Positions 44,157-52,452 of a stretch of DNA of 64,000 bases are shown here, one piece after another; the stretch's first letter is position 1; every line of letters begins with the position of its first letter. Made by a program: the position numbers and the translations under genes. The stretch comes from ASMP01 sp964385425 (GTDB taxonomy: Archaea > Nanobdellota > Nanobdellia > Pacearchaeales > GW2011-AR1), in NCBI GenBank assembly GCA_964385425.1, contig CAYLOQ010000001.1, positions 124,001 to 188,000 on the forward strand, read 5' to 3'. The notes beneath the pieces are model-generated. The model was given only the letters and a program-made list of their open reading frames with translations, did not search any database and had not been told where the DNA came from.

Positions 44157-44513
44157 TTAACCCATCCAACCCATTCTCCTGAGATAAGGAAATAAAAATT
44201 CCTGGCTTCTATCAATGAGGTCTCTGTCCCACCTAAACTCTCTCAAATTATTATAGATCCTTTCAGGTTCATCTATAAGTCCAACATCACTAGAAAAAGA
44301 AAACACAATACAACGTAGCCCCCCTGCACGCGGTATGGTCCAATCACAAATATCAATAACATCAGCTGTAGGAGATAAATATTCTAAAAATCTCTCCTTA
44401 ATCCTCCTTACTTCTCTAGAATCATTTATTATGGCAATAGTATATCTGTGCCTAAGTCTAATCTGCTCTCCAGTATCCGTAACTCTGTTCCATCTCACTT
44501 CGCGCCTTACCAT
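44157..44513 (-). CDS. Hypothetical Arg-rich protein
   Basis: A 118-residue soluble protein, rich in Arg and Trp, with alternating strands (CIVFSFSSDVG, RYTIAIIND) and no recognisable motif. It has a TATA box about 27 bases upstream that is shared with the divergent MFS gene. Function unknown; the charge suggests nucleic-acid binding. Confidence 0.55.
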   Translation of the reverse strand: MVRREVRWNRVTDTGEQIRLRHRYTIAIINDSREVRRIKERFLEYLSPTADVIDICDWTIPRAGGLRCIVFSFSSDVGLIDEPERIYNNLREFRWDRDLIDRSQEFLFPYLRRMGWMG

Positions 44514-44534
44514 CTAATTTTAAAATGCAAAAGA

Positions 44535-44543
44535 GTATATAAT
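44535..44543. promoter_or_regulatory. Bidirectional TATA element
   Basis: GTATATAAT lies 27 bases from the minus-strand ATG at 44513 and about 23 bases from the plus-strand ATG at 44563. A near-symmetrical box at the right distance in both directions suggests one element serves both genes. It argues against the earlier in-frame GTG at 44548 as a start. Confidence 0.5.
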
Positions 44544-44562
44544 AATTGTGAAAATAAAAAAG

Positions 44563-45936
44563 ATGGTGGAAAGAAAGGGTTCCTTAAAAGAATTGAAGCA
44601 CGGGGCAAGAAGAGTTAGCATAAAAGAAGGTATATTTTCTGCAACAAGAACCTCTCTCGGGAATAATTATTTATCTCCATTCGCAATAGCAATTAATGCC
44701 AGTAATTCTCTTGTGGCCTTGTTGGGTTCTATATCTGGACTTCTTGGTCCTTTAAGCCAAACATTTGGTTCAAAACTTATTGGAAAATATTCCAGAAAAA
44801 AAATAGTTCTAAGATCTATTATTGTAGAAGCGTCAATTTGGCTCCCAATTATTGCAATAGCATTTTTATTTTATAAGGGAATCTTGGTAAATAGCCTCCC
44901 ATTCCTGTTTCTTCTTTTCTTTTCAATTTATGTAATTGTTCTGAATATACATGCTCCGGCCTGGTTTTCATGGATGGGAGACATAGTAGACAAAAGGTTT
45001 AGGGGGAGGTGGTTTGCAAAAAGAACATTAATCACAGGTTTTATTGCTGTCATTGTAACAATCCTCGCTTCTATTTTCTTAGATTACTTTGGAAGAAAAG
45101 GCTGGCTTATGTTTGGTTTTATGATATTATTTTCTCTGGCAGCAATATCCAGATTAGAATCATGGAGAAGTTTCAGGAAACAATACGAACCAAAAATGAA
45201 ATTGAAAAAAAGTACGTACTTTTCATTTTGGGATTTCTTAAGAAATTCCCCAAAAAACAACTTTGGGAGATTCTCTATATATATCAGCCTTTTATCCTTT
45301 ACCGTTTATATCTCTGTTCCACTCTTGGTAGTATATCTATTGAGAACTCTAGGATTCAGTTATACTCTCTATGTTATCATAGTCTTTGCAGGAACATCTT
45401 TAGCAGGATTCACAATAGACTTATGGGGGAGATTTTCTGATAAATTTGGAAATTATAAAATTATAGTTATCACTTCAATCTTGATACCGACAATTCCCAT
45501 TTTATGGGTTTTGCATCCTTCTCCAATTTATCTTATATTGATACCCTCTGTAGTAAGGGGAATTTCTTGGACAGGATTAAATCTAGCTGTCAGGAACCTC
45601 ATATATGATAATGTAAGCCCTCCAAAAAGAGGCCTTGCTGTCTCTTATTTTACAATGCTGCAGGGTATTGGAATCTTTGTAGGTGCTGGATTAGGAGCAA
45701 TTCTCATCAAGGTAGTTACTACAACGATTATAGAACCTATTGTGATAATCTTCCTAATAAGTGGAATACTTGGCATGTTCGTAGTGTTTTTCGGACTTCT
45801 AAAAATAAAAGAGGTTAGAAAAACAGAGAAATTTAGTAGAAAAGAGATGAAAAATCTAATTTTCAAAGAAGGTAAAAGCAGTTTGGTCGAAGAATTCCAT
45901 GAAATAATGTCAATAAAAAGCTACTTAAAGGAATAA
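44563..45936 (+). CDS. Major facilitator superfamily transporter
   Basis: A 457-residue transporter with about 12 membrane segments. The cytoplasmic loop between segments 2 and 3 contains GSKLIGKYSRKKIVLRS and the one between 8 and 9 contains GRFSDKFGNYKI, the usual MFS signature positions. The C-terminal tail is charged and helical. Start chosen from the shared TATA. Substrate unknown. Confidence 0.85.
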   Translation: MVERKGSLKELKHGARRVSIKEGIFSATRTSLGNNYLSPFAIAINASNSLVALLGSISGLLGPLSQTFGSKLIGKYSRKKIVLRSIIVEASIWLPIIAIAFLFYKGILVNSLPFLFLLFFSIYVIVLNIHAPAWFSWMGDIVDKRFRGRWFAKRTLITGFIAVIVTILASIFLDYFGRKGWLMFGFMILFSLAAISRLESWRSFRKQYEPKMKLKKSTYFSFWDFLRNSPKNNFGRFSIYISLLSFTVYISVPLLVVYLLRTLGFSYTLYVIIVFAGTSLAGFTIDLWGRFSDKFGNYKIIVITSILIPTIPILWVLHPSPIYLILIPSVVRGISWTGLNLAVRNLIYDNVSPPKRGLAVSYFTMLQGIGIFVGAGLGAILIKVVTTTIIEPIVIIFLISGILGMFVVFFGLLKIKEVRKTEKFSRKEMKNLIFKEGKSSLVEEFHEIMSIKSYLKE

Positions 45937-45975
45937 GTCAGAAAACTATTTAAACAAAAATAAACATATATTCTA

Positions 45976-46656
45976 ATGTTTAAAAGAAAAATCTGTAAAA
46001 ATTGCGGAGAGAAGACGAATGAAAAGCATAACTTCTGTCCTTACTGTAGGGCCCCACTAAATGAGCCTCTCGATGAAGATTGGGGAATGTTAGGAAAAAA
46101 TGATTTCATATCTCCTCCAGAAGAGATAAGACTTCCAATGGGATTAAGTACTCTTTTCAATTCGGTAATGAAAAATCTAAATAAACAATTTACAGAATTA
46201 GACAGAAAAACCCAAGAAGAAAAATCTAGATCAAACACCAAGAAGGGAGGGATAAGTATTAGCATCTCTACTTCCGGAAGTCTTCCCCCAGAAATAAGGG
46301 TAAAATCTTTCGGAGATGTTCATGAATTCCAGGAGAAAGAGAAAAAAATAAATAAAAAAATTAATGGTCTAAGGGTGGGCGACCTTCAAAAAAAATTTAA
46401 AAAATCCTCAGGACTTCCAAAAAAAGAACCAGAGACAAATATCAGAAGATTCTCAAACAAAGTTATATATGAGATAAAAATGCCTGGAGTGAAATCAATG
46501 AAAGACATCTCCATAGCACAACTAGAAAACAGTATTGAAATAAAAGCCTTGGCAAAAGATAAAGTTTATTCCAAATTAATCCCCATCAGTCTTCCAATAC
46601 GAAAATACAATCTAGAGAAAGGAAAATTAGTTCTTGAATTAGAAGCTAAAGATTAA
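45976..46656 (+). CDS. Zinc-ribbon plus HSP20-like (CS) domain protein
   Basis: A 226-residue protein. The N terminus is a zinc ribbon (CKNCGEKTNEKHNFCPYCRAP). A low-complexity stretch with ISISISTSGS and a coiled, Lys-rich region follow. The C-terminal 75 residues have the alpha-crystallin/CS pattern: KVIYEIKMPGVKSMKDI, SIEIKALAKDKVY and KLVLELEAKD. The fusion suggests a chaperone-like adaptor recruited by the zinc ribbon. I know no named family with this exact order. Confidence 0.65.
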   Translation: MFKRKICKNCGEKTNEKHNFCPYCRAPLNEPLDEDWGMLGKNDFISPPEEIRLPMGLSTLFNSVMKNLNKQFTELDRKTQEEKSRSNTKKGGISISISTSGSLPPEIRVKSFGDVHEFQEKEKKINKKINGLRVGDLQKKFKKSSGLPKKEPETNIRRFSNKVIYEIKMPGVKSMKDISIAQLENSIEIKALAKDKVYSKLIPISLPIRKYNLEKGKLVLELEAKD

Positions 46657-46706
46657 TAAAACTAGAGTATAAAAAAGCTTATAAACCATCCTACTAAAGA
46701 GAGGGC

Positions 46707-47105
46707 ATGGTTATGGATGGATTAGAAAGAACTGGAAGAACTATCTTAGATAAACTTCATGGAAAAGGTTGGGAAGTATATGAATCTGACGAAGGAAAAA
46801 GAGAGCTTTTTGATGCTTCTATTAGAAGAGGACCTGTCACAGAACTCAAAGAAGGGGTAAGGTACACTATAATGCCTAAAACAGATAGTCCTACAGACCC
46901 GGATGTTGTTTATAACGCATTAGATCAATTAGCTATTGAACGTAGAGGACTTAGACCCACAATAGTTCTCTCTGGTGTTACACTCCCTTGGACCGGATTT
47001 AGTGCTAAACCTGAATATATAGAGGTAGAAGGTGATCATCTTAAGATCATCCATTACGAGGATTTTATAACAGCCTTAAATAGTATTGTCGACGCCAAGG
47101 ATTAA
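46707..47105 (+). CDS. Hypothetical protein
   Basis: A 132-residue soluble protein with a mixed alpha/beta pattern (TIVLSGVTLPWTGF, DGLERTGRTILDKL). CTTATAAACC at about 46678-46687 lies some 25 bases before the ATG, supporting this start. It ends 2 bases before the convergent glmS stop. No function can be assigned. Confidence 0.55.
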   Translation: MVMDGLERTGRTILDKLHGKGWEVYESDEGKRELFDASIRRGPVTELKEGVRYTIMPKTDSPTDPDVVYNALDQLAIERRGLRPTIVLSGVTLPWTGFSAKPEYIEVEGDHLKIIHYEDFITALNSIVDAKD

Positions 47106-47106
47106 A

Positions 47107-48906
47107 TTATTCTACTGTAACAGACTTCGCAAGATTACGTGGCCTATCTACATCCAATTTTTTCAGATCTGCTATGTGGTATGCTAAAAGCTGAAGAGGG
47201 ATAATATTTATTACAGAAGATATCTCTTCTGAAACAGAAGGCACAGTTATTACATAATCAGAGAGCTTATCAATTACAGAATTCTTCTTGTCAGTTATAG
47301 TAATTATTCTTCCCCCCCTTGATTTAACCTCCTCCATACTATTAAGAACTTTTTTAAAAATGGTTCCGTTAGTCGCCAAAAAAACAACAGGCATATCATC
47401 ATCAATAAGTGCTATTGGACCGTGTTTCATCTCTGCTGCAGGATATCCTTCTGCATGGATATAAGATATTTCTTTGAGTTTTAATGCTCCTTCAAGAGCA
47501 ACTGGAAAATTAATTCCTCTCCCTAGATAGAGAAAATTCTCACTGGAATAGAAATCATATGCAACTTTCCTAATCTCTTCTGATTTACCTAAAGTTTCTT
47601 CCACCTTCTCAGGCAAAAACATGATCTCTTTAAGGAGTTCTTTATCTAAACTCAACCCCCTTTCCTGTCTAAAAAATAAAGCTAAGAGCAAAAGAGTAAC
47701 AACCTGCGATGTGAAAGTCTTCGTACTTGCAACACCAACCTCTAGTCCTGCATGAGTATATATTCCTGAATCAACTTCCCGAGAAATTGTAGATCCTACA
47801 ACATTTATAATTCCAAGCGTATTTGCATTTTTAGATTTCGCTTCTCTCAGAGCAGCAAGAGTATCTGCCGTCTCTCCTGATTGAGAAATAAGTATCACCA
47901 AATCATTTTCTTTTAAGAAAGGGTTCCTATATCTAAACTCAGACGCATAATCAACTTCAACAGGAACACTCACAATATTTTCAATTAGGTATTTACCTAT
48001 AAGTGCTGCATGCCAACTAGTTCCGCATGCGGTAATGATTATCCTATTAATTTTTGCAGCATCCAGATTTAAACTCAGTTTTATTCTTCCATCTCTGATT
48101 CTTCCTCTTAAAACATTTTCTAAAGCTTTAGGTTGTTCAAATATCTCTTTCAACATAAAATGTTTAAATCCTTTCTTCTCTATCTGATCAAGGCTCCATT
48201 TAATTTCGTGAATTTCCTTCTTCACTTTTTCTCCTTCTATATTTCTAACATAATATGAATTTTTTTCAACACTAGCAATTTCATTGTCATGAAGATAAAT
48301 AAGTCTCTTTGTGTGTTCTAATACTGCCGTAGCATCTGAGGAAACTATCATTTCATTATCCCCTATCCCTATAACCAAAGGAGAACCCCTTCTTGCGGCA
48401 ACTATCTTTCTCTCGTGTTTGTGAATTACTGCCAGACCAAAAGTTCCTTCAACAAACCCCAGTGCCTTAGAAACAGCAGTTTCAAGATCTCCAGAATAAA
48501 AGTCTTCTATGAGGTGTACTAAAATTTCAGAATCTGTTTCAGAAGTTATTCTATGCCCTTTTTTTATAAGCAACTCTTTAAGAGTATAATAGTTTTCTAT
48601 TATTCCGTTATGCACAAGTGCTATTTCATTTTTGCAGTCTAAATGTGGGTGTGCATTCGTCTCATTGGGCCTCCCGTGTGTTGCCCATCTCGTATGAGCC
48701 ACCCCAATCGTATTGCTAATGTTTTTTAATTCAGGAGATTCCACAAACTCTGAAATCTTTCCTTGCTTTTTAATTATTTCAAGATTAGAATTATTCTGTA
48801 TGCAGAAACCAAAACTATCATATCCCCTATATTCTAGTCTCTTCAAACCATTAATCAAGAGGGGTACTATTTCTTTTTCCCCCACATACCCTATTATTCC
48901 ACACAT
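47107..48906 (-). CDS. glmS: Glutamine--fructose-6-phosphate aminotransferase (isomerizing)
   Basis: Makes glucosamine-6-phosphate for cell-surface glycans. 599 residues: N-terminal class II glutamine amidotransferase domain with Cys2 (MCGIIGYVG), RRLEYRGYDSFG and THTRWATHG-like VAHTRWATHGRPNETNAHPH; then two SIS domains with ISQSGETADTLAAL and ALKLKEISYIHAEGYPAAEMKHGP, and the C-terminal DVDRPRNLAKSVTVE tail. All usual active-site parts are present. The glycosyltransferase at 31939 could use its downstream products. Confidence 0.96.
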   Translation of the reverse strand: MCGIIGYVGEKEIVPLLINGLKRLEYRGYDSFGFCIQNNSNLEIIKKQGKISEFVESPELKNISNTIGVAHTRWATHGRPNETNAHPHLDCKNEIALVHNGIIENYYTLKELLIKKGHRITSETDSEILVHLIEDFYSGDLETAVSKALGFVEGTFGLAVIHKHERKIVAARRGSPLVIGIGDNEMIVSSDATAVLEHTKRLIYLHDNEIASVEKNSYYVRNIEGEKVKKEIHEIKWSLDQIEKKGFKHFMLKEIFEQPKALENVLRGRIRDGRIKLSLNLDAAKINRIIITACGTSWHAALIGKYLIENIVSVPVEVDYASEFRYRNPFLKENDLVILISQSGETADTLAALREAKSKNANTLGIINVVGSTISREVDSGIYTHAGLEVGVASTKTFTSQVVTLLLLALFFRQERGLSLDKELLKEIMFLPEKVEETLGKSEEIRKVAYDFYSSENFLYLGRGINFPVALEGALKLKEISYIHAEGYPAAEMKHGPIALIDDDMPVVFLATNGTIFKKVLNSMEEVKSRGGRIITITDKKNSVIDKLSDYVITVPSVSEEISSVINIIPLQLLAYHIADLKKLDVDRPRNLAKSVTVE

Positions 48907-49001
48907 AGAATGGGATGAATTAAATGGCTTTTAATTTTTATGCAATTCCATTCTATAGAATTGAATGAGCCTGCACGGATTTGAACCGTGGACCCCTACC
49001 T

Positions 49002-49024
49002 AGCTGAGGATAAGAAAATACCCT
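49002..49024 (-). other. tRNA-Ile intron 2, 23 bases, canonical 37/38 site
   Basis: Exon CTGA (positions 32-35) pairs with TCAG near the intron 3' end; bulges are TAA and CTA, each cut after the second base. The intron interior forms GGGTA/TATCC. This is a complete bulge-helix-bulge. Confidence 0.85.
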
Positions 49025-49031
49025 TATCAGA

Positions 49032-49067
49032 ATCACCTTCTGCTTGACTTTTATATCAAGGCAGAAT
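49032..49067 (-). other. tRNA-Ile intron 1, 36 bases, noncanonical 30/31 site
   Basis: Exon CACT (positions 25-28) pairs with GGTG (one T-G pair), the 3-base bulges are ACA and ATT, and the intron interior pairs TTCTGC with GCAGAA. Cutting after the second base of each bulge leaves C30 and T31 joined. The outer helix is short, so it is of the relaxed bulge-helix-bulge kind. Confidence 0.78.
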
Positions 49068-49125
49068 GTAGTGCTCTAACCAGGCTGAGCTACAGGCTCA
49101 TCAAAACTTGAAAGAATTAAAGTAT

Positions 49126-49791
49126 TTATAAGTTTTGTGAATTCAAAAATAAATTATATTTTTTAATATGCTTTGGATTCTTAGGTCTAATGTTTTCTAT
49201 AAATTTATGAAACATTTTAACACCCCTTATTGAAATAACATAAGCTCTTTGTCTTTTAGCATCTTTATTGAATAATTCGGAATGTCTTGTAACTCTAAAA
49301 CCCAATTCTGATAATATCTGAAGAAGTTGTTCTGAAAGTTTAATAGAAATGGTTCTCATCTCCATCCTGGGATATAACTTTTTATTTTTCTTCTCTAAAT
49401 AAATTCCCCCGTCAGTATCGAAAAGTCCCCTAATAATAGAAATCTTAAGATCCTTATTTTCAAAAAAGAGAGAAGGGATAGAAATATCAAACTTTTTTCC
49501 CAATGGAAGTCCTAGCTTTTGTTTAAATCTGATTAAATCATCATTCCAAATCTGAAAACCAAAAACTCTTGTAGAGGGCATCTTTCTCAAGCTTATATCA
49601 ATATCATAAAGAAGCTTAAAGATTGGTTTAACTCTCTCTACATAATGAGGTTTATCATCTTCTATGTGACCTCTAAGTTGATATATTCCCCTTAACTTTC
49701 CTTTATTATTGTAATAATTCATGCTCCCATCACCTACATGCCAACCAACTTCCTCTGCTAATTCTTTAGTTATTTTTCTTGGGATATTCAT
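49126..49791 (-). CDS. LAGLIDADG homing endonuclease, freestanding
   Basis: A 221-residue protein with two LAGLIDADG motifs: EVGWHVGDGSM near residue 18 and IRGLFDTDGGIY near 125, each with the metal-binding acidic residue. DNA-binding strands lie between. It is not in frame with an intein. It is encoded right next to the doubly interrupted tRNA-Ile, on the same strand, and its ATG overlaps the stop of the small zinc-finger gene upstream. Confidence 0.85.
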   Translation of the reverse strand: MNIPRKITKELAEEVGWHVGDGSMNYYNNKGKLRGIYQLRGHIEDDKPHYVERVKPIFKLLYDIDISLRKMPSTRVFGFQIWNDDLIRFKQKLGLPLGKKFDISIPSLFFENKDLKISIIRGLFDTDGGIYLEKKNKKLYPRMEMRTISIKLSEQLLQILSELGFRVTRHSELFNKDAKRQRAYVISIRGVKMFHKFIENIRPKNPKHIKKYNLFLNSQNL

Positions 49792-49940
49792 TTTAATATA
49801 TTTTTTCGTATATACTTACACATTCCAGATACTCTCTGATGAATCACAAGATTTTGTTTTGCGTGGTGTTCAGAAAATCCAACTATATCTTTTTTACAAT
49901 AAGGACATTTTTTTATAACTTTTTTCTTTTGCTTAACCAT
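49788..49940 (-). CDS. 50-residue zinc-finger protein
   Basis: A short protein, MVKQKKKVIKKCPYCK at the start, with CPYC, two adjacent His (SEHH), a further His (VIHQ) and CK: a C2H2/C2HC-like zinc finger. The ATGA overlap with the LAGLIDADG gene makes them a two-gene unit. Minus-strand TTTATATAG and TATATA repeats upstream give a strong promoter region. Possible DNA-binding partner or regulator of the endonuclease (inference). Confidence 0.6.
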   Translation of the reverse strand: MVKQKKKVIKKCPYCKKDIVGFSEHHAKQNLVIHQRVSGMCKYIRKNILK

Positions 49941-50034
49941 ACCATATATAGGGTATATAGACTATATAAATCTTTCTAATAGAATGAAGACCCCTAATAC
50001 TAAGTTTTAAAAACCATTTTTCTGTCAATAAAAC

Positions 50035-50607
50035 ATGGCTAAAGGAATGTATCATCATATCAAAGAAGCATGGAAAAAACCAGACAAAAAGGTTCTTAGA
50101 GAAAGAATGATCACATGGAGAAAGTCCGGTGTTTTCGAAAAAGTCGATAAACCCTTAAGATTAGACAGGGCGCGGGCATTGGGGTATAAAGACAAAAAGG
50201 GATTCGTAATAGTAAGAGTGAGGATTAAGAGGGGAGGTCATAAAAGACCAAGACCAAACAAAGGCAGAAGGAGCAAGAGGCTACACACTAGAAAAACTCT
50301 TGGGATGAACTATAGATGGATAGCAGAACAGAGGGTTGCCAGAAAATACAAAAACCTTGAGGTGCTAAATTCTTACATGCTTGGAAAAGACGGGGTACAT
50401 TATTTCTACGAAGTTATTCTCATAGACCCTGAAAGACCTGAAATAAAAAAAGACAGGACCACAAGCTGGATAACAAAACCGGGAAACAGAAAAAGACCTA
50501 TGCGTGGATTGACTTCTGCAGGCAAAAAATCTAGAGGTTTGCGACACAAGAGTCCAGAGCTGAAAGTTAGACCTTCGATAAGAGCCAAAGGAAGATTAGG
50601 GAAATAA
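50035..50607 (+). CDS. rpl15e: 50S ribosomal protein L15e
   Basis: A 190-residue, strongly basic protein of the large subunit. KGMYHHIKEAWKKP at the start, RLDRARALGYKDKKGFVIVR, RGGHKRPRPNKGRR and LNSYMLGKDGVHYFYEVIL are the hallmark blocks of eL15. Found in archaea and eukaryotes only. Confidence 0.96.
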   Translation: MAKGMYHHIKEAWKKPDKKVLRERMITWRKSGVFEKVDKPLRLDRARALGYKDKKGFVIVRVRIKRGGHKRPRPNKGRRSKRLHTRKTLGMNYRWIAEQRVARKYKNLEVLNSYMLGKDGVHYFYEVILIDPERPEIKKDRTTSWITKPGNRKRPMRGLTSAGKKSRGLRHKSPELKVRPSIRAKGRLGK

Positions 50608-50610
50608 GAA

Positions 50611-50952
50611 ATGGGTAGATTAACAGTGAATAGAAAGTATATAAAATTTGTACAAAAATTTATACATAAAAGGAAACTTATCGATTTAATTGATATCATT
50701 GACGAAGTACCTCCACCAACTGTGATAAAAGATTCCGAAAATAATTTATATTATATGGTGGATGGAACTCATAGAGCTTATATAACTTTTAAATCTGGTA
50801 AAACTACAATAAGAGTTCGGGAGGGGTGGAAATACTTTCGCACTACATTAGCAGTAGAACAAGTCTATGAATTTTTCAGAAGGAGAAAATCAGACCCGCA
50901 ATATGAATGTCCTTTTGTAAGGTTCGAAAACCTTGAGTTCCTAGATAAATAA
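50611..50952 (+). CDS. ParB/Srx-fold-like small protein
   Basis: A 113-residue protein. PPPTVIKDSENNLYYMVDG followed by THRAYI resembles the ParB/sulfiredoxin nuclease core (normally D-G-x-H-R-x-x-A). No helix-turn-helix domain follows. It begins 3 bases after L15e. It may bind a nucleotide; a role in chromosome partitioning is not supported. Confidence 0.6.
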   Translation: MGRLTVNRKYIKFVQKFIHKRKLIDLIDIIDEVPPPTVIKDSENNLYYMVDGTHRAYITFKSGKTTIRVREGWKYFRTTLAVEQVYEFFRRRKSDPQYECPFVRFENLEFLDK

Positions 50953-50992
50953 AATAAACAACCTTAAAAACATTTACTTCTTGATTTAAAGT

Positions 50993-51640
50993 ATGACTAA
51001 ATTACACAAAAATAAACAATATTATTCTGATGCCGAATGGACTTCCCAAAAAGTTAATCAGGAAATAACTAAAGGGTTAGAATTATTAAATCAAATAAAC
51101 AAAAAAATAGTGACTTTCTTTGGATCACATAGGGCAAAAAAGAAGAGTAAATATTATAAACATGCTGAAAAACTTGCTTTTACACTTGGATTAAGAGGTT
51201 ATGCTATTGCAAGCGGAGGTGGTCCTGGGATAATGCACGCCTCAAATACAGGAGCAACAAAAGCAAAAACCCAATCAATAGGACTAAGAGCAAGACTTCT
51301 TAAAGGAGAATGGATTAAAGATCCTATTTTTACGCATGATCTCTCATTTCATTTCTTATTTGTAAGACGTTTCATAATGTCTATAAAAAGTGAGGCACTC
51401 ATCTTTTATCCAGGAGGTTATGGAACACTAAATGAAATCTTTGAATATGCTGTTTTGATGCAAACAGGAATAGTAGATAAAGTCCCAATAATTTGTGTGA
51501 ATAAGAAATACTGGAAAGGACTATTCGAATGGTTAAAAGAAAATCCCTTAAAAGAGGGTTTTTTCATACGGGATAAAGATATTAAATTATTATATTTTAT
51601 TGATGATCCTAAAGAAATAATTAAAATAATAGAAAAATAA
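50993..51640 (+). CDS. LOG-family protein (lysine decarboxylase-like nucleosidase)
   Basis: A 215-residue Rossmann protein. The diagnostic motifs are ASGGGPGIMHASN near residue 78 and PGGYGTLNEIFEYA near 141 (PGGxGTxxE), as in LOG phosphoribohydrolases; FFGSHRAKKKS is the first strand. The usual reaction is hydrolysis of nucleoside monophosphates to free base and ribose phosphate. Start MTKLHKNKQYY; TATA-like AACCTTAAAAAC lies 25-30 bases upstream. Confidence 0.85.
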   Translation: MTKLHKNKQYYSDAEWTSQKVNQEITKGLELLNQINKKIVTFFGSHRAKKKSKYYKHAEKLAFTLGLRGYAIASGGGPGIMHASNTGATKAKTQSIGLRARLLKGEWIKDPIFTHDLSFHFLFVRRFIMSIKSEALIFYPGGYGTLNEIFEYAVLMQTGIVDKVPIICVNKKYWKGLFEWLKENPLKEGFFIRDKDIKLLYFIDDPKEIIKIIEK

Positions 51641-51649
51641 AAGAGAAAA

Positions 51650-51895
51650 ATGCCAATAAATATCTTTCAACTAATTGCAGTTATAGGACTTTTATCAATA
51701 ATTTCCGGAACATTAATGATTTCTCGTAAAAAAAGAATAAGGAGAAGATATACTTATCCCTTATTAATCTTAGGGGGAATTTTCCTAGAGATTTATAGTA
51801 TCTACATACGGGATTTAATATTTATAATCCTTCAAGGAGTCTTTATCATATCAGCTATTTATGGACTAATAAAAATAAACGAACACAGAAAATGA
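51650..51895 (+). CDS. Small membrane protein
   Basis: An 81-residue protein with two or three hydrophobic segments, a basic loop KKRIRRRYTYP and a short C terminus. It overlaps the MFS-like gene (ATGA) and so is co-translated. Unknown function; probably linked to the half-transporter. Confidence 0.5.
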   Translation: MPINIFQLIAVIGLLSIISGTLMISRKKRIRRRYTYPLLILGGIFLEIYSIYIRDLIFIILQGVFIISAIYGLIKINEHRK

Positions 51896-52452
51896 AAAAT
51901 AAACTTAAAATTCTTCTACTATCATCATTTTTTATAAATCTATCTGCAGGTTTTTTTGGTCCTCTCTATGCAGTATTTGTAGAAAAAATTGGGGGAAATC
52001 TCTTAACTGCGGGTTCTACTTACGCGGCATTTTCTATTGTGGCGGGTGTTCTCATCTTTTTTATAGGAAAATGGGAAGATCACATAAAACACCAAGAAAA
52101 ATTACTTATTGTTTCAAGATTTTTAGCTATCGTTGGTTTCATAGGATATTTAATAATAAGGAACCCTTTAGATTTATTCATAGTTCAAATAATATTTGGA
52201 GTTTCGGTAGCTATCGGAACTCCTGCATTTGATAGTTTATATTCTAAAAACTTGCAGAAAGGGAAATTTGCCTCTCAGTGGGGAACGTGGGAATCAATGT
52301 ACGCAATCACTGTAGGAATATCAGCAATAATTGGAGGATTCATAGCACAAATGTATGGATTTAAAACGTTATTTATTATAATGTTAATTTTCTCAATTTT
52401 CTCATTTATATCCTCTTTATTTTTAATTAAAAAAAAGAAAAATAGAAAATGA
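51892..52452 (+). CDS. Half-size MFS-like membrane protein
   Basis: A 186-residue protein with six membrane segments. The N-terminal sequence INLSAGFFGPLYAVFVEKIGG and the interhelical loop FFIGKWEDHIKHQEKLLIVSR match the first half of an MFS transporter. No second half follows; the next gene is DNA ligase, starting within a 4-base overlap (ATGA). It may dimerise, or be a truncated relic that keeps its frame. Confidence 0.65.
   Translation: MKNKLKILLLSSFFINLSAGFFGPLYAVFVEKIGGNLLTAGSTYAAFSIVAGVLIFFIGKWEDHIKHQEKLLIVSRFLAIVGFIGYLIIRNPLDLFIVQIIFGVSVAIGTPAFDSLYSKNLQKGKFASQWGTWESMYAITVGISAIIGGFIAQMYGFKTLFIIMLIFSIFSFISSLFLIKKKKNRK

Larger units (their letters stand above)
48966..49099 (-). tRNA. 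tRNA-Ile(GAT) with two introns
   Basis: Acceptor stem GAGCCTG/CAGGCTC with discriminator A, D arm GCTC-GAGC, T arm CACGG-TTCAAAT-CCGTG, variable loop GGGTC. The exons only fold if two introns are removed: 49032-49067 (between positions 30 and 31) and 49002-49024 (between 37 and 38). The mature 75-base tRNA then has anticodon stem CTACT/GGTAG (one T-G pair) and the classical Ile loop CTGATAA, anticodon GAT. Without the first intron no 5-pair anticodon stem forms. Confidence 0.9.
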
